DNA of 64,000 bases, taken from assembly GCF_902498195.1 (NCBI RefSeq), contig NZ_CABVIY010000008.1:62001-126000 (forward strand), written 5' to 3'. This document shows positions 18,298 through 26,469 of this stretch, piece by piece. The notes beneath the pieces were generated by a model. It saw nothing but the letters and a program-made list of their open reading frames with translations, was not told the DNA's origin and made no database searches. How positions within the stretch are numbered: the first letter of the stretch is position 1; each line of letters opens with the position of its first letter. This stretch comes from Pseudomonas fluorescens. Lineage in GTDB: Bacteria > Pseudomonadota > Gammaproteobacteria > Pseudomonadales > Pseudomonadaceae. Made by a program: the position numbers and the translations under genes.

Positions 18298-18966
18298 ATG
18301 AGCAAAAAAGTTGCAGTGATCCTTTCCGGCTGTGGCGTGTACGACGGCGCCGAAATTTACGAGAGCGTGATTACCCTGTTGCGCCTGGACCAGCGTGGCG
18401 CGCAGGTGCAGTGTTTCGCACCGGATATTGCGCAGTTGCACGTGATCAATCACCTGACGGGCGAAGAAATGCCCGAATCGCGCAATGTCCTGGTGGAGTC
18501 GGCGCGCATTGCCCGTGGCGAGATCAAGGACATTCGTGAGGCCGACGCCGAGGACTTCGATGCGCTGATCATTCCTGGCGGCTTCGGCTCGGCCAAGAAC
18601 CTGTCCAACTTCGCCGTGGAAGGCACCGCCTGCACCGTGCAACCCGATGTCCTGGCCTTGACCGAAGCCTTTGCCGAGGCGGGCAAACCGGTCGGCCTGA
18701 TCTGCATCTCGCCGGCCCTGGCGGCAAAAATCTATGGCCCGGGCGTGACCTGCACCATCGGCAATGACGCCGACACCGCCGCCGCGCTGAACAAGATGGG
18801 CGCCACCCACCAAGAGTGCGCCGTGAGCGACATCGTCGAAGACAAGGCGCGCAAACTGGTGAGCACTCCGGCGTACATGCTGGCCGCAAGCATCAGCGAA
18901 GCGGCGTCGGGCATCAACAAACTGGTCGACCGCGTACTCGAACTGACCCACGAAAACGATGCGTAA
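18298..18966 (+). CDS. elbB: Isoprenoid biosynthesis glyoxalase ElbB
   Basis: A 222-residue member of the DJ-1/PfpI superfamily that matches ElbB throughout. It starts MSKKVAVILSGCGVYDGAEI, has LIIPGGFGSAKNLSNFAVEG near residues 84-103, and the nucleophile-elbow cysteine in GLICISPALAAKIYGPG near 138. E. coli ElbB has glyoxalase activity and was named from isoprenoid studies; the physiological role is not settled. The ATG follows CTGGAGA. It is monocistronic and followed by a REP pair. Confidence 0.93.
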   Translation: MSKKVAVILSGCGVYDGAEIYESVITLLRLDQRGAQVQCFAPDIAQLHVINHLTGEEMPESRNVLVESARIARGEIKDIREADAEDFDALIIPGGFGSAKNLSNFAVEGTACTVQPDVLALTEAFAEAGKPVGLICISPALAAKIYGPGVTCTIGNDADTAAALNKMGATHQECAVSDIVEDKARKLVSTPAYMLAASISEAASGINKLVDRVLELTHENDA

Positions 18967-18975
18967 CTAACAGTA

Positions 18976-19057
18976 AGATCAAAAGATCGCAGCCTTCGGC
19001 AGCTCCTACGGGCGTACGCCGATCCTTTGTAGGAGCTGCCGAAGGCTGCGATCTTTT
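18976..19057. repeat. REP pair, family A, outward orientation
   Basis: Two inverted units in tail-out arrangement: AAGATCAAAAGATCGCAGCC on the left and its mirror ending GGCTGCGATCTTTT on the right, with about 14 bases between. The right end reaches the stop codon of the YaiI gene. Confidence 0.95.
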
Positions 19058-19512
19058 CAGGGTTTGCGCGTCAGCCGCGTCAAGATCCTATCCAGCGCAT
19101 TGGCAAACGCCTGCTTCTCCCGCTCGCCAAACGGCGCCGGCCCACCACTCATCTGCCCTTGCTCGCGCAAGTCCGTGAACAGGTTTCGCACCGCCAGCCG
19201 GTCACCCATGTTCTGCGCATCGAACTCCTTGCCCCGTGGGTCCAGCGCCGCAACCCCCTTTTTCACCAGACGGTCAGCCAGCGGCACATCGCTGCAAATC
19301 ACCAGCTCTCCAGGCACGGCGTGTTCCACCAGGTAGTCGTCGGCGGCGTCCGGACCACTGGGCACCACGATCAGCTTCACCAGGGCCAGGCCCGGCTTGA
19401 TCTGTGGCTGGCCCGCCACCAGCACCACCTCAAACTGGCGCTTGAGGGCGAATTTCACCACCAGATCCTTGGCCGCCCGGGGGCAGGCGTCGGCATCGAT
19501 CCATACGCGCAT
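19057..19512 (-). CDS. yaiI: YaiI/YqxD family protein (DUF188)
   Basis: A 151-residue protein of the conserved YaiI/YqxD (DUF188) family. The PIN-like fold is marked by MRVWIDADACPRAAKDLVVK at the N terminus, SGPDAADDYLVEHAVPGELV near 52-71, the acidic motif CSDVPLADRLVKKG near 73-86 and LDPRGKEFDAQNMGDRLAVR. The acidic residues suggest a metal-dependent nuclease-like site, but no activity is established to my knowledge. The gene is tightly flanked by a REP pair on each side; the last bases overlap or touch the left pair. Confidence 0.92.
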   Translation of the reverse strand: MRVWIDADACPRAAKDLVVKFALKRQFEVVLVAGQPQIKPGLALVKLIVVPSGPDAADDYLVEHAVPGELVICSDVPLADRLVKKGVAALDPRGKEFDAQNMGDRLAVRNLFTDLREQGQMSGGPAPFGEREKQAFANALDRILTRLTRKP

Positions 19513-19533
19513 GTTCTTTACCTCTCTAAAAGC

Positions 19534-19609
19534 AAAAGATCGCAGCCTTCGGCAGCGCCTACATGGGGTTAACGTACACCTGTAGGAGCTGCCGAAGGCT
19601 GCGATCTTT
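19534..19609. repeat. REP pair, family A, outward orientation
   Basis: Inverted units GCAAAAGATCGCAGCC...TCGGCAGCGCCTAC and TGTAGGAGCTGCCG...TGCGATCTTT with about 20 bases between. The left copy has a GCGCC substitution for GCTCC. It lies upstream of yaiI and downstream of the iron permease gene. Confidence 0.95.
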
Positions 19610-19624
19610 CAAAGGATCAGTCGA

Positions 19625-21523
19625 TCAGGAAACCTGCACCCGCCGCTTCTCAGCCACCCAACTGCGGCCATACAGCACCACAATCGCAATGATCGCCACC
19701 GCCTGCGCACTCAACGAGTAAGCATCGGCATGAATCCCCAGCCAATCGAACTCGAAGAACGGCACCGGCCGCGTACCGAAGATCCCCGCTTCCTGCAACG
19801 CCTTCACACCATGCCCGGCGAACACCACCGACAACGCGCACAGCAGACCGGCGTTGATGCTGAAGAACAGCGTCAACGGCAACTTCGCCGAGCCGCGCAA
19901 AATCACCCACGCCAGACCCACCAGCAGCACCAGTGCCGTCGCACCGCCGGCCAGCACCGCGTCGTGACCCGCAGGGCCCGCCTGCAACCACAGGGTTTCG
20001 TAGAACAGGATCACTTCGAAAAGCTCGCGATACACCGAGAAGAACGCCAGGATCGCAAAGCCGAACCGCCCACCACCGCCCACCAGGCTGCTCTTGATGT
20101 AATCCTGCCAGGCCGCGGCATGGCGACGGTCGTGCATCCACACGCCCAGCCACAACACCATGACGCTGGCGAACAAGGCCGTCGCGCCTTCCAGCAACTC
20201 ACGCTGTGAGCCGCTGACATCGATCACATACGCCGCCAACGCCCAGGTTCCCAAACCGGCCAGCAGCGCCAGGCCCCAACCGACGTTGACGCTGCGCACC
20301 GCCGATTGCTGGCCGGTGTTACGCAGGAAGGCGAGGATCGCCGCCAGCACCAGAATCGCTTCCAGGCCTTCGCGCAGCAGAATCAACAGGCCGGAAATGT
20401 AGCTCAGCGACCAGCTCAAACCATCGCTGCCCAACAGGCCGGCCGAGGTCTTCAATTTGGCCTTGGCCGCTTCCAGACGCTGCTCGACCTGCTCCACCGG
20501 CAAGCCATCCTGCAACGACTGACGGTAGGCCATCAGGGATTTTTCCGTGTCCTTGCGCACCTCGGCGTCGACGTTATCGAGGGAGCTTTCGACCAGTTCG
20601 AAGCCTTCCAGGTACGCCGCCACCGACAAGTCATAGGCCTGATCGTGGTCACCGGCACGGTAGGCCGCGACACTCTTGTCCAGGGTCGCGGCGGTGTAAT
20701 CGAGCAATTGCGCCGGGCCGCGCTTGACCTGGGGCGGCTGTGCCCGTTGCGCACGGAAGGTCGCTGCGGCTTGCGGGCCATCGGTGGCCTGCACTTCGGC
20801 CGGGGTCTGGCGGGCCAGGTCGGCGATGTTGAACACTTTGTCACCGCCTGCGGTTGCCGAATCGGCACTGAAGCTGGCGATGTAGGTGGCCAGGTCCCAA
20901 CGCTGGCGATCATCCAGCTGATCGGCGAACGCCGGCATGTCGGTGCCTTCAACGCCCAGGCCCAGGGTGTTGTAGATCGCGTACAGGCTCAGGTGATCCA
21001 GGCGCGCGTTATCACGCAGATTGGCCGGTGGCGGCGTCAGGCCGACACCCGCCGGACCGTCACCCGCCCCGGTATCGCCGTGGCACACCGAACAGTGCTG
21101 CGCGTACAGCGGCGCGCCACGGGTCGGGTCCGGGGTAATGATCGGGGCCTGGGTCACCTCATAGGCCACGGCCAGCCGGGCCCCGAGCTGCCGCGCCTGA
21201 CGGGCGACATCCGCGCCGTCCTGACGTGCCGCGATTGCACTGCGCAGCGTGCCGATGCCCTGCTCCAGCCCGGCCTTTTCCGGCTGGGCCGGCATCGCGG
21301 CCACCAGGCCTTGCAACGCCTGGACGAATTCCAGTTGCTCGCGGTATTCAGACTCGTTGACGACCTTGCCGGCCTGCACCGCTTGCGGGTAATCCGCACC
21401 GATGTAGTCGAGTAAGTGCAGGGCTTGCGGCGCGCCTTCCACCGTGTCGGCCAGCAGGTTGACGCTGCATAGGGCAAACACCGGCGCTATCAGCCAGGCC
21501 AGGAAACGGGACGGGGCAATCAT
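19625..21523 (-). CDS. Cytochrome c / FTR1-family iron permease fusion
   Basis: A 632-residue envelope protein joining two modules. After a signal peptide (residues 1-25) and a helical periplasmic stretch comes a class I cytochrome c domain with heme site CSVCH (144-148) and a likely axial Met196 (GTDMPAF). A second periplasmic helical region spans about 225-365. The C-terminal FTR1 permease then has about seven transmembrane helices and three REXXE-type iron motifs: REGLE (384-388), RELLE (441-445) and RELFE (499-503). FTR1 proteins import ferric iron formed by a partner oxidase; here the fused cytochrome may carry the electron step. No EfeO, EfeB or multicopper oxidase gene is adjacent. A weak Fur-box-like sequence overlaps the start region. 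Confidence 0.9.
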   Translation of the reverse strand: MIAPSRFLAWLIAPVFALCSVNLLADTVEGAPQALHLLDYIGADYPQAVQAGKVVNESEYREQLEFVQALQGLVAAMPAQPEKAGLEQGIGTLRSAIAARQDGADVARQARQLGARLAVAYEVTQAPIITPDPTRGAPLYAQHCSVCHGDTGAGDGPAGVGLTPPPANLRDNARLDHLSLYAIYNTLGLGVEGTDMPAFADQLDDRQRWDLATYIASFSADSATAGGDKVFNIADLARQTPAEVQATDGPQAAATFRAQRAQPPQVKRGPAQLLDYTAATLDKSVAAYRAGDHDQAYDLSVAAYLEGFELVESSLDNVDAEVRKDTEKSLMAYRQSLQDGLPVEQVEQRLEAAKAKLKTSAGLLGSDGLSWSLSYISGLLILLREGLEAILVLAAILAFLRNTGQQSAVRSVNVGWGLALLAGLGTWALAAYVIDVSGSQRELLEGATALFASVMVLWLGVWMHDRRHAAAWQDYIKSSLVGGGGRFGFAILAFFSVYRELFEVILFYETLWLQAGPAGHDAVLAGGATALVLLVGLAWVILRGSAKLPLTLFFSINAGLLCALSVVFAGHGVKALQEAGIFGTRPVPFFEFDWLGIHADAYSLSAQAVAIIAIVVLYGRSWVAEKRRVQVS

Positions 21524-21848
21524 GAATGAATCTCAATTGGAAACACGAAGTAACATATTGTTCCCTCCCAATGACTTTCACTCAAGCTTTGTTGTGGATT
21601 AACGGCCTATCCCCGTGAGCCTGAACACAACTCCTGCGGGTGGTGATGGCTCCCTCTGATAACTAGCTATTAAAAAGCCATTACTTAGCCAGCACTTATC
21701 CTTATAATGCGCCGCCCTTTTATTTCGAAACGGCATTAAGCGTCTCACCCCCGATGAGGCATTGGCAGGAAGCCTGAATCCCTGGCAATGGGTCCCCACA
21801 GCCCGACCTGCGACAGCGGCTGCTTATGTTCAGGGAAGAAGTAACCTC
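21524..21848. other. Divergent intergenic region (iron permease / envelope operon)
   Basis: This 325-bp stretch has no gene that I can support. It carries the promoter of the rightward envelope operon (TATAAT at 21703-21708) and must hold that of the leftward permease gene. Just before the permease ATG, 21522-21540 resembles a Fur box at only 9 of 19 positions. Confidence 0.5.
21681..21708 (+). promoter_or_regulatory. Promoter of the lipoprotein/LpoB operon
   Basis: A perfect -10 hexamer TATAAT (21703-21708) with a poor -35 (TTACTT, 21681-21686; spacer 16) predicts a start near 21715 and a leader of about 134 bases before the first ATG. The -10 is the only strong part. Confidence 0.5.
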
Positions 21849-23246
21849 ATGGCCTCCCGTGCCCTTACCGTGATTGCACTCAGCGCCGTCACGTTGCTCT
21901 CCGGCTGTTCCGCTTTTCGCAACTACGATTCCGAACTGGCGCAAACCAACCAGCAACTGGCCACCGGCAATGTCGATGCCGCACTGACCCTGCTGGAAAA
22001 GAACAACCGGGGCGAAGACAAAGACCTGCTCTATTACTTCGAGAAAGGCGAATTGCTGCGCGCCAAGGGTGATTTGTCCGCCAGCCAGCACGCCTGGAAC
22101 AACGCCGACCAGGTGGTGGGCCAGTGGGAAGACTCGGTCAAGCTCGATACCGCCAAGTACCTGGCTCAGTTCGGCAGCCTCCTGGTGAACGACAAGGTGC
22201 GTCGCTACGAGGGCTATGACTACGAAAAAGTCATGCTGACCACGCAGATGGCCCTTAACTTCACGGCGATGAACGACTTTGACGGCGCCCGCACCGCGAT
22301 CAAGAAAACCCACGAACGCGAAGCGGTGATCGCTGACCTGCGCGACCAGCAATACCTCAAGAGCGAAGAAGAAGCCGAGAAAGAAGGCATCACCACCCAG
22401 TACAAGGACTTGCAGGGCTACCCGGTCGACAGCCTCGATGCTCCCGAGGTGGTCGGCCTGAAAAACAGCTACCAGAGCGCCTTCAGCCATTACCTGGCGG
22501 GCTTCATCTATGAAGCCCTGGGTGAAAAAGACCTGGCGGCGCCGGGCTATCGCAAAGCCGCCGAACTGCGGCCAAACACGCCGCTGCTGGAGCAGGCACT
22601 GGTCAATCTCGACAAGCCCGGCGGCAAGGACGATGACAGCGATATCCTGATCGTGGTGCAAAGCGGCCTGGCACCGGCCCGGGATTCGATCCGCATCCCG
22701 CTGCCCCTGCCGATCAGCGGCAACGTCGTCATCACCCCGCTGTCGTTCCCGATCATCAAGCCTGACACCTCCACCGCAGTGCTGGCACAGATCTGCGTGG
22801 ATGGACAGCCACGGGACCTGACCCCGCTCAACAGCACCACGGCCATGTCCCGACGCGCCCTGCGCGACGACATGCCGGGCATCATCGTGCGCACCACCGT
22901 GCGCGCCGTGACCCGTGGCGTGGCGCAGAAGCAGATCAACGAAACCAACCCGCTGGCCGGCCTGGCCGTCGGCATCACTTCAGCCGTACTCGAAGGCGCC
23001 GACACCCGTACGTGGCGCACGCTGCCCGACAACACCCAAGTGGTGCGCCTGCGTCTGAAGAAAGGCGAACACCAGTTCACCCTTTCGAACGTGATGGGTG
23101 GCTCGACGGTGAAGGTCACCGTCGATCAGCGCTACCAGGTGATCAGCCTGCGCACCGTGGGCAACCAGGTGTTCGCCAGCGGCGTGGCCGCCCACGTCAT
23201 CCCGAGTGTCAGCCCGACCGCCGTGGCCAGCCTCGTCACCCCTTAA
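21849..23246 (+). CDS. COG3014-family outer-membrane lipoprotein with TPR-like region
   Basis: A 465-residue lipoprotein. The signal peptide ends with the lipobox LSGC (cysteine about residue 19), and the second position after Cys is Ala, so outer-membrane sorting is expected. The first half is rich in helices resembling tetratricopeptide repeats (QLATGNVDAALTLLEKNN, SAFSHYLAGFIYEALGEKDL). The second half is a beta-rich domain unlike anything I can name. I place it in COG3014 because it heads a cluster with YcfL and LpoB-like genes. The start at MASRALTV gives a proper signal peptide; the longer frame (29 residues) does not. Function unknown; an envelope scaffold is likely. Confidence 0.8.
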   Translation: MASRALTVIALSAVTLLSGCSAFRNYDSELAQTNQQLATGNVDAALTLLEKNNRGEDKDLLYYFEKGELLRAKGDLSASQHAWNNADQVVGQWEDSVKLDTAKYLAQFGSLLVNDKVRRYEGYDYEKVMLTTQMALNFTAMNDFDGARTAIKKTHEREAVIADLRDQQYLKSEEEAEKEGITTQYKDLQGYPVDSLDAPEVVGLKNSYQSAFSHYLAGFIYEALGEKDLAAPGYRKAAELRPNTPLLEQALVNLDKPGGKDDDSDILIVVQSGLAPARDSIRIPLPLPISGNVVITPLSFPIIKPDTSTAVLAQICVDGQPRDLTPLNSTTAMSRRALRDDMPGIIVRTTVRAVTRGVAQKQINETNPLAGLAVGITSAVLEGADTRTWRTLPDNTQVVRLRLKKGEHQFTLSNVMGGSTVKVTVDQRYQVISLRTVGNQVFASGVAAHVIPSVSPTAVASLVTP

Positions 23247-23261
23247 GCACGGAGTCTTTTC

Positions 23262-23633
23262 ATGCGTTTCAAATTCATCGCTGTCCTCGGCCTGGCCCTG
23301 CTGGCCGGCTGCGCCACACCGCCACCACCGGAGCCGGGCAGCGCCGCCAGTAAAGTCGTGGCCATGGGCAAGCTCAATAACATTGTGGTCGGCGCCATGC
23401 GCGTGGCCCGGGAAAACGGCTTCATGACGGTCAACACGCAGCTGAGCAACACCAGCTACAACAACAAGACCTTCTACTACCGCTTCGCCTGGCTCGGCCC
23501 TGAAGGCTTCCCGATTGCCGAAGAGGAAACCTGGAAAAGCCAGCTGATGTACGGCGAGCAGACAAGCTTCATCCAGGCCATCGCCCCGACCGCCAAAGCC
23601 GTGGATTTCCGCCTGGAAATCAAGACGCCTTAA
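23262..23633 (+). CDS. ycfL: YcfL-family lipoprotein (DUF1425)
   Basis: A 123-residue lipoprotein with signal peptide and lipobox LAGC (Cys about residue 17) and a single beta-sandwich DUF1425 domain, including LSNTSYNNKTFYYRFAWLG near 57-75. The ATG follows GGAG. In E. coli ycfL lies directly upstream of lpoB (ycfM), and the same pairing is seen here, 35 bases before the LpoB-like gene. The molecular role of YcfL is not established. Confidence 0.87.
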   Translation: MRFKFIAVLGLALLAGCATPPPPEPGSAASKVVAMGKLNNIVVGAMRVARENGFMTVNTQLSNTSYNNKTFYYRFAWLGPEGFPIAEEETWKSQLMYGEQTSFIQAIAPTAKAVDFRLEIKTP

Positions 23634-23668
23634 GCCTTTCCATTCGATCCGTTCCAGAGAGTACCCTC

Positions 23669-24256
23669 ATGTTTGCTCGCTTCTCCTTCATCGCCGTCAT
23701 CGCCCTGCTCGCCAGTGGTTGCGCCAACACCTCGCCAACCCTGGGCAGCAAGAACATCGGCTACGGCGATACCAAGGCGGTTGAAACCGTGACCAACGAA
23801 TTCGGCTCGACCGACCTGCAAATGATTGCCGAGTCCATGACCCGCTCCCTGGCCCAGTCCGGCATTCTGCAGGGCCGCCCGGTGGTACAGGTCTACGACG
23901 TGAAGAACAAGACCAGCGAGTACATCGATACCCGCGAAATCACCACCAGCATCAAGACCCAGCTGATGAAGACCGGCACCGCCCGCTTCGCCAGCGACAA
24001 CACCCAGATGCAGAGCCAGGTCGACCAGCTCAAGCTACAAAACCAGAGCGGCTTGTACAAAAAGAGCACCGTGGCCAAGACCGGCAACATGATCGCCGCC
24101 CAGTATCGCCTCGAAGGTTCGATCAGCTCGATCGTCAAGCGCAGCGCCGACTACAAGGACGTCTTCTACAAATTCAGCCTGCAACTGATCGACGTTGAAA
24201 GCGGCCTGGCCGAATGGATGGACGAAAAAGAAATCCGCAAGACCACGGAGCGTTAA
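23669..24256 (+). CDS. LpoB-like lipoprotein (putative penicillin-binding protein activator)
   Basis: A 195-residue lipoprotein (lipobox LASGC, Cys about residue 18) with a CsgG/LpoB-type alpha-beta domain. In Enterobacteria LpoB spans the periplasm from the outer membrane to stimulate the peptidoglycan synthase PBP1B. The match includes the block around QMIAESMTRSLAQSGIL (about 52-68) and QYRLEGSISSIVKRSADYKD near 147-166. The linker after the lipid anchor is short, unlike the long disordered linker of E. coli LpoB. P. aeruginosa is reported to use an unrelated activator (LpoP), so this protein may have a different partner. It is third in a four-gene operon, with only 3 bases before the next gene. 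Confidence 0.82.
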   Translation: MFARFSFIAVIALLASGCANTSPTLGSKNIGYGDTKAVETVTNEFGSTDLQMIAESMTRSLAQSGILQGRPVVQVYDVKNKTSEYIDTREITTSIKTQLMKTGTARFASDNTQMQSQVDQLKLQNQSGLYKKSTVAKTGNMIAAQYRLEGSISSIVKRSADYKDVFYKFSLQLIDVESGLAEWMDEKEIRKTTER

Positions 24257-24259
24257 GCC

Positions 24260-25003
24260 ATGCGCACATGGATCGGCATGATGGCCCTGGCTTGCGCGTT
24301 CAGCGTGCAAGCGGCCCCGAAAATTGCGGTGACGGACCTGGCGTACCAGGAGCGGGTGGAGCAGTACATCCACATCGTTTCCGCGCAGAGCAATTTCCAG
24401 GCAAGCCCCTACAGCGCCAGCGGCTCGTCGAGCTACAACGAAATCGAAGCCACCAGCAGCTACATCGAACAGGGCGAGCTGCGTAAATTCACCGGTGACA
24501 TCAAGGGTGAGATTCTGCGCACCGGCCTGTTCCAACTGGTGCAGGGCACGCCTTACACGGCGGCCTCCAAAGGTGATGTCTACGACGTAATCAAGCGCAT
24601 CAAGGCCGGTAACTTCAAAGGTGCCGACTATGTGCTGTTCGGCACAGTGTCGGACATCGACTTCACCCGCGACGTGACCGAGCTGGCCAATACCGACAGC
24701 CATTCGGCAGTGCTGGGGCTGACCCTGGTGGCCGACTTCAGCCTGATCAACACCCGGACCTATGAAATCACTTCGGCGTTCACGGCGATGGGCGAAGGCC
24801 AGGACACCAAACTGGTCAACGGCCGGGACATCAAAGTGTCGCTGAACCGCCCACGGGTGGTGCGAGAGGTGTCCAAGGCGCTGGGCGAGGACGTAGCCGC
24901 GCAGATGAGCCAGCAGCTCGGTGGCGGTGGTTACGAGCAGCCCGGGCAAGCACCGTTGCGCAACAACCTGCCCGCGGACACGGCGCCGGTCATCCTGCGC
25001 TGA
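24260..25003 (+). CDS. CsgG/LpoB-superfamily periplasmic protein
   Basis: A 247-residue secreted protein with a Sec signal peptide ending near VQAAP and no lipobox, so soluble in the periplasm or loosely attached. The core resembles the CsgG/LpoB fold: a predicted beta strand AAPKIAVTDLAYQER at the N terminus, GEILRTGLFQLVQG near 90-103, and NFKGADYVLFGTVSDIDFTR near 124-143. A low-complexity Ser/Tyr-rich insert (YSASGSSSYNEIEATSSYIE) sits near 53-72. It starts 3 bases after the LpoB-like stop and ends at a strong terminator. It looks like a paralogue of the LpoB-like gene that lost its lipid anchor. Function unknown. Confidence 0.75.
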   Translation: MRTWIGMMALACAFSVQAAPKIAVTDLAYQERVEQYIHIVSAQSNFQASPYSASGSSSYNEIEATSSYIEQGELRKFTGDIKGEILRTGLFQLVQGTPYTAASKGDVYDVIKRIKAGNFKGADYVLFGTVSDIDFTRDVTELANTDSHSAVLGLTLVADFSLINTRTYEITSAFTAMGEGQDTKLVNGRDIKVSLNRPRVVREVSKALGEDVAAQMSQQLGGGGYEQPGQAPLRNNLPADTAPVILR

Positions 25004-25014
25004 CACGGGGAAAC

Positions 25015-25045
25015 AAAAAGGCGACCTGAAAAGGTCGCCTTTTTT
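25015..25045. terminator. Bidirectional terminator of the envelope operon and the LysE gene
   Basis: The hairpin AAAGGCGACCT/AGGTCGCCTTT is flanked by A and T runs. It lies 11 bases after the CsgG-like gene and 13 bases after the convergent LysE gene. Confidence 0.93.
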
Positions 25046-25058
25046 GTGCCTGGCTCTT

Positions 25059-25691
25059 TTACACGGCCGCTTTGCGAAGCGTTGCCATGAACGCCGCCGC
25101 ACCAATGAACAGCCCGGCAAACGTTCGGTTCATGCGTCTTTGCTGTTTCGGCGTGCGCAACAGACGCAGGACCTTGGACGCCAGCCCGGTGTAACCGGCC
25201 ATGACGATCAGATCGACGCAAATCATGGTCGCACCGATGATCAGGTACTGGATCACCAGCGGTGCGTGCGGGTCGATGAACTGCGGCAGCACCGCAAGCA
25301 TGAACACCAGTGCCTTGGGGTTACTGATGTTCACCAGAAAACCACGGAACACCAGGACCAGCGGCTTGCCGATCGGGCGGATGGCCGCGTCATCGCTCAT
25401 GTCGCTGGGCAGTGCACGCCATTGCTTGATCGCGAGGTACACCAGGTACGCCACGCCGAACCACTTGATCGCATAAAAGGCCGTGGCCGACGCCGTAAGG
25501 ATCGCGCCCACGCCCGCGCCGACAATGGCGATTTGCACCGCCAGGCCCAATTGCAGGCCCAGGGCGTTCCAGTAACCCCGCCAGAAACCGTATTGAAGAC
25601 CGCTGGACATCGACGCAATGGCACCGGCACCGGGAGACAGGCTGATCACCCAGCAGGCGGCAAAAAACGCCAGCCATGTTTGAAGCTCCAT
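25059..25691 (-). CDS. LysE/RhtB-family amino-acid exporter
   Basis: A 210-residue protein with about six transmembrane helices. It shows the family signature near the N terminus (SLSPGAGAIASMSSGLQYG, about residues 18-36) and LVNISNPKALVFMLAVLPQF near 118-137. RhtB-type exporters expel homoserine, threonine or other amino acids; the substrate here cannot be told. It is monocistronic, convergent with the envelope operon. Confidence 0.92.
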   Translation of the reverse strand: MELQTWLAFFAACWVISLSPGAGAIASMSSGLQYGFWRGYWNALGLQLGLAVQIAIVGAGVGAILTASATAFYAIKWFGVAYLVYLAIKQWRALPSDMSDDAAIRPIGKPLVLVFRGFLVNISNPKALVFMLAVLPQFIDPHAPLVIQYLIIGATMICVDLIVMAGYTGLASKVLRLLRTPKQQRRMNRTFAGLFIGAAAFMATLRKAAV

Positions 25692-25798
25692 TACACACCT
25701 CGACTCAGACTCGTGACAAATGTCTAAGCTAATGCGGCTTTGGGTGGATGACTACCGATTTTTTGCCGGATGTAACTTGAGCCGATGAATGCCAATAG

Positions 25799-25872
25799 CA
25801 AAAGATCGCAGCCTTCGGCAGCTCCTACAGAGAACACGATCCCTGTAGGAGCTGCCGATGAATGCGATCTTT
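25799..25872. repeat. REP pair, family A, one unit decayed
   Basis: The left unit (AAAAGATCGCAGCCTTCGGC...) is intact. The right unit has GCTGCCGATGAATGCGATCT instead of GCTGCCGAAGGCTGCGATCT, which breaks its own hairpin. It lies between the LysE and MscS genes. Confidence 0.92.
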
Positions 25873-25887
25873 CAAGCTTGAAGAGTC

Positions 25888-26469
25888 TTACTTCTCAAAC
25901 CCGCTCGAAGGAAACACATCAGTCCCCCGCCAACGCCGCACCGAACGCTGGAAGAACAGGCTATTGGGCACCTGCACCATGGCGCTGCCCGTCCCAAGTT
26001 CTTCAGCCTCGATCAGCGTGGTGTACAGCAGATTGATCGCCACCACCCGCCCTTTCACACCAGGCTTATCGGTGGTATCCACCAGTTCCACCACATCGCC
26101 CAGGCGAAACGGGCCAACGGTAAAAATCAGGATCGCGCACAGCAGATTGGAGAGCACGCTCCACATGGCGAAAAACGCCACCGCAGCGACCGCGACAAAA
26201 CCGGACAACGCCGTCCAGAGCACCGTGGCCGACACCCCGAGGCGCTCGAGCACAAAGATCAGCGCACTGCCCATGATCAGCCAGCGCAGACCGCCGCGCA
26301 GCGGCATCAGCAACTGCGGCGGAAACGGGTAGCGCTCGCCGAGACGGGTCAGGCATTTGGCGACAAAGCGCTGGGCGACGTAACCGGCCAGCAGAATCAG
26401 CAGGATTTGCACACCCAGCCAGATCGGCTCTACCCACATCGCCGGCAACGGCAGCTTGAACGCGTCCAT
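25888..26469 (-). CDS. Small MscS-family mechanosensitive ion channel
   Basis: A 193-residue protein with about three transmembrane helices and a short cytoplasmic beta domain. The pore-lining helix and following strand are seen in GFVAVAAVAFFAMWSVLSNL and FTVGPFRLGDVVELVDTTDK (about 108-150). It is shorter than E. coli MscS (286), lacking most of the cytoplasmic vestibule, as in other short members. The ATG overlaps the stop of the upstream ABC-F gene by one base (TGATG), so translation is coupled. Role: probably release of solutes on hypo-osmotic shock, by family. Confidence 0.87.
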   Translation of the reverse strand: MDAFKLPLPAMWVEPIWLGVQILLILLAGYVAQRFVAKCLTRLGERYPFPPQLLMPLRGGLRWLIMGSALIFVLERLGVSATVLWTALSGFVAVAAVAFFAMWSVLSNLLCAILIFTVGPFRLGDVVELVDTTDKPGVKGRVVAINLLYTTLIEAEELGTGSAMVQVPNSLFFQRSVRRWRGTDVFPSSGFEK

